Position numbers and translations under genes: made by a program
Part shown: positions 37,112-38,634 of the stretch, in pieces
How positions within the stretch are numbered: the stretch's first letter is position 1
Layout: the number at the start of each line of letters is the position of its first letter
NCBI GenBank assembly: GCA_900540475.1
Contig: UQGG01000059.1
Location: 1-38,634, forward strand
DNA from: an uncultured Robinsoniella sp.
GTDB lineage: Bacteria; Bacillota; Clostridia; Lachnospirales; Lachnospiraceae
Reading direction: 5' to 3'
DNA: 38,634 bases
The notes under the pieces: model-generated
What the model saw: the letters and a program-made list of their open reading frames with translations, nothing else
Told to the model about the DNA's origin: nothing
The model's database searches: none

Positions 37112-38634
37112 ATGGGAGAAACCATATTGGAAATGAAAAATATCACGAAGGTGTTCCCTGGTGTTAAGGCGCTGGATAATGTTAGCATTACCGTTAAAAA
37201 AGGAAGCGTACATGCTTTGATGGGAGAAAACGGAGCTGGAAAATCCACACTTATGAAGTGCCTGTTTGGAATTTACCATGAGGATGGTGGAGAGATTATC
37301 CTGGACGGTAAGCCGGAAAAAATCATGAGTTCAAAGCAGGCTCTGGATCTGAGCAATATAGCCGTGGATGACAGCCGCGTAGAACTTCCGGAAGCTATGG
37401 CATATGTAGCAGCAGATCTTTGGGATGAAAATTTAGAAGCAAAGGTTATCACACCGAACTTAGAATCAGGAACAATTCCGGGACACGGTGTCAAAGTTTT
37501 CAGAATTAAAGCAGCGCAGGCTGGTGATACGGATAAGTTAGCAGGAGTGAAATTCAATTCCGAAAAGATCGTAAATACGGATGAGTCCTTTACCATTCGT
37601 GCAGAAGTTGAGAATCTGGGTACGGTGGCTATGAATGATCTTGAAGCCGTAATACAGGTACCACAAGGATTTACAGCCGAACCGGCAGACAAAGTTTCTA
37701 AGACACTTGCAGCTGGTGAAAAATCAGCCATGTCCTGGAATATAAAAGCCCCTGAAAGTGAGCTGGAAGATAAGATCAGCCTGGAACTGTCCTATCAGTA
37801 TGCAGATGAGGCTGAGCCCCGGACCAAGCATCTGGAAAATAATATTTCTGTGAAAAATGCACCGGCTGACATGCTGGTCTTGGGAGATATGGAATGGATG
37901 AGTGCCAAAGACGGATGGAAGAACCAGCCGTTAAGGAATAAGTCGATTAGCGGTAACAAGATAACGATTCAGGATACCGGATATGACAGCGGTGTCGGTA
38001 CGAATTCACCCAGCGAAGTTAAAATATACCTTGGGGGAAGAGATTACCGCTTTACAGCCGTGGCGGGAATAGATGATGAGGCAATTGATGATTACAATCA
38101 GACGGGTGCCTCCTACCAGCCGCCTCAGGTGACCTTTGAACTTTGGGCGGACGGAGCCAGGATCTATGATTCCGGCATGATCAATTTGGAAAATCCGAAG
38201 ATCGATATAGATCAGGTGATTCAAAATTGCAGAGAACTTGTTCTAAGAGTCACAGATGGCGGGAATACCAATGCCTATGATCATGCAGACTGGGCAGACG
38301 CCAAATTTCAGAGTATGGATTCCAGTGAGGAACACAGCATCACCATTGAACAGACAGAGAACGGATCAATAACCACCAATCCGGAAAACGCGGTCATAGA
38401 TGGGGGAAATGTTGAGATCACTTTTACGCCGGACCCAGGTTTTCAGGTGGCAGATCCCACTGTAAACGGTGAAATTGTAGAACTTACCAACGGAAAATAT
38501 ATCCTGAAAAATGTGACATCAGATGTCACCATCAGTTCCCGTTTTGCAGCAGATGCAGAAACGCAAATCAATATTGCCCTGGAAGCAGCGGCTAAGTCTC
38601 CCGCAGGCCCCTCTTTAAAATTCCTATCTGACCA
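37112..38634 (+). CDS. MglA/GH27-NPCBM chimeric reading frame, partial
   Basis: Open from ATG 37112 (AAAGGGGA upstream) to the window end, 507 codons with no stop. Residues 1-80 are the start of the Mgl ATPase MglA: KNITKVFPGVKALDNVSITV, Walker A GENGAGKST at 38-46, MKCLFGIYHEDGG, KIMSSKQALDL. At about 37351 similarity changes without a frame break. What follows looks like the C-terminal beta-domain of a GH27 alpha-galactosidase (YVAADLWDENL, IPGHGVKVFRI), then an NPCBM-associated domain (about 145-250), an NPCBM galactose-binding-like domain (about 253-410), a small repeat domain (about 411-475) and perhaps a FIVAR start. The rest of MglA, any MglC and the GH27 catalytic barrel are absent. 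A deletion joining two genes, or an assembly join, would explain it. The product would not be a working ATPase. Confidence 0.8.
   Translation, partial: MGETILEMKNITKVFPGVKALDNVSITVKKGSVHALMGENGAGKSTLMKCLFGIYHEDGGEIILDGKPEKIMSSKQALDLSNIAVDDSRVELPEAMAYVAADLWDENLEAKVITPNLESGTIPGHGVKVFRIKAAQAGDTDKLAGVKFNSEKIVNTDESFTIRAEVENLGTVAMNDLEAVIQVPQGFTAEPADKVSKTLAAGEKSAMSWNIKAPESELEDKISLELSYQYADEAEPRTKHLENNISVKNAPADMLVLGDMEWMSAKDGWKNQPLRNKSISGNKITIQDTGYDSGVGTNSPSEVKIYLGGRDYRFTAVAGIDDEAIDDYNQTGASYQPPQVTFELWADGARIYDSGMINLENPKIDIDQVIQNCRELVLRVTDGGNTNAYDHADWADAKFQSMDSSEEHSITIEQTENGSITTNPENAVIDGGNVEITFTPDPGFQVADPTVNGEIVELTNGKYILKNVTSDVTISSRFAADAETQINIALEAAAKSPAGPSLKFLSD

Noticed and set aside
37273..37731. 152-codon minus-strand frame opposite the MglA/GH27 junction
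   Set aside because: The plus-strand frame has clear domains on both sides of the junction; the minus frame has none.

Overview
The window looks like chromosomal DNA of a gut Lachnospiraceae-type Firmicute. It is AT-rich, has strong AGGAGG ribosome binding sites, Gram-positive lipoprotein signals, a YesM/YesN two-component pair and very large secreted proteins built from Big_3, Big_2, FIVAR, FN3 and BspA-type repeats. No rRNA, tRNA, CRISPR array or transposase gene was found.

Layout. 1-1363: relic of a GH110-like alpha-galactosidase, broken by stops and frameshifts. 1635-8228: histidine kinase, AraC-type response regulator, sugar-binding lipoprotein and two ABC permeases, apparently one operon. 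8229-8660: ORF-less group II intron remnant lying between the second permease and the next ribosome binding site. 8674-19780: cytoplasmic GH31 glycosidase, then a 3,019-residue secreted multimodular protein with a clan GH-A-like catalytic domain. 19942-22603: a decayed FtsX/MacB-type ABC exporter (one truncated permease, one intact permease, one ATPase gene with an in-frame TAG). 22674-24210: ECF sigma factor and a DUF4179-like anti-sigma protein. 24277-26521: GH29 alpha-L-fucosidase divergent from an AraC regulator. 26832-27995: secreted protein with two mucin/carbohydrate-binding-like modules and no enzyme. 28303-29744 (minus): alpha/beta hydrolase and TetR regulator. 30119-35584: secreted GH98 protein of 1,821 residues. 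35881-38634: MglB galactose-binding lipoprotein, then a reading frame that begins as MglA and changes after about residue 80 into the C-terminal part of a GH27-like alpha-galactosidase with NPCBM modules. That frame runs off the window.

Functional reading (inference from families): the enzymes fit degradation of fucosylated, alpha-galactosylated host glycans such as blood-group A/B antigens on mucin. GH98 would cut outside the cell and release the terminal oligosaccharide. The mucin-binding protein and the giant protein would hold substrate at the surface. ABC transporters would import oligosaccharides and galactose, and the cytoplasmic GH29 and GH31 would finish them. Several parts are broken (GH110, ABC exporter, MglA/GH27 fusion), so the locus has been rearranged or is decaying, or in the last case may be misassembled.
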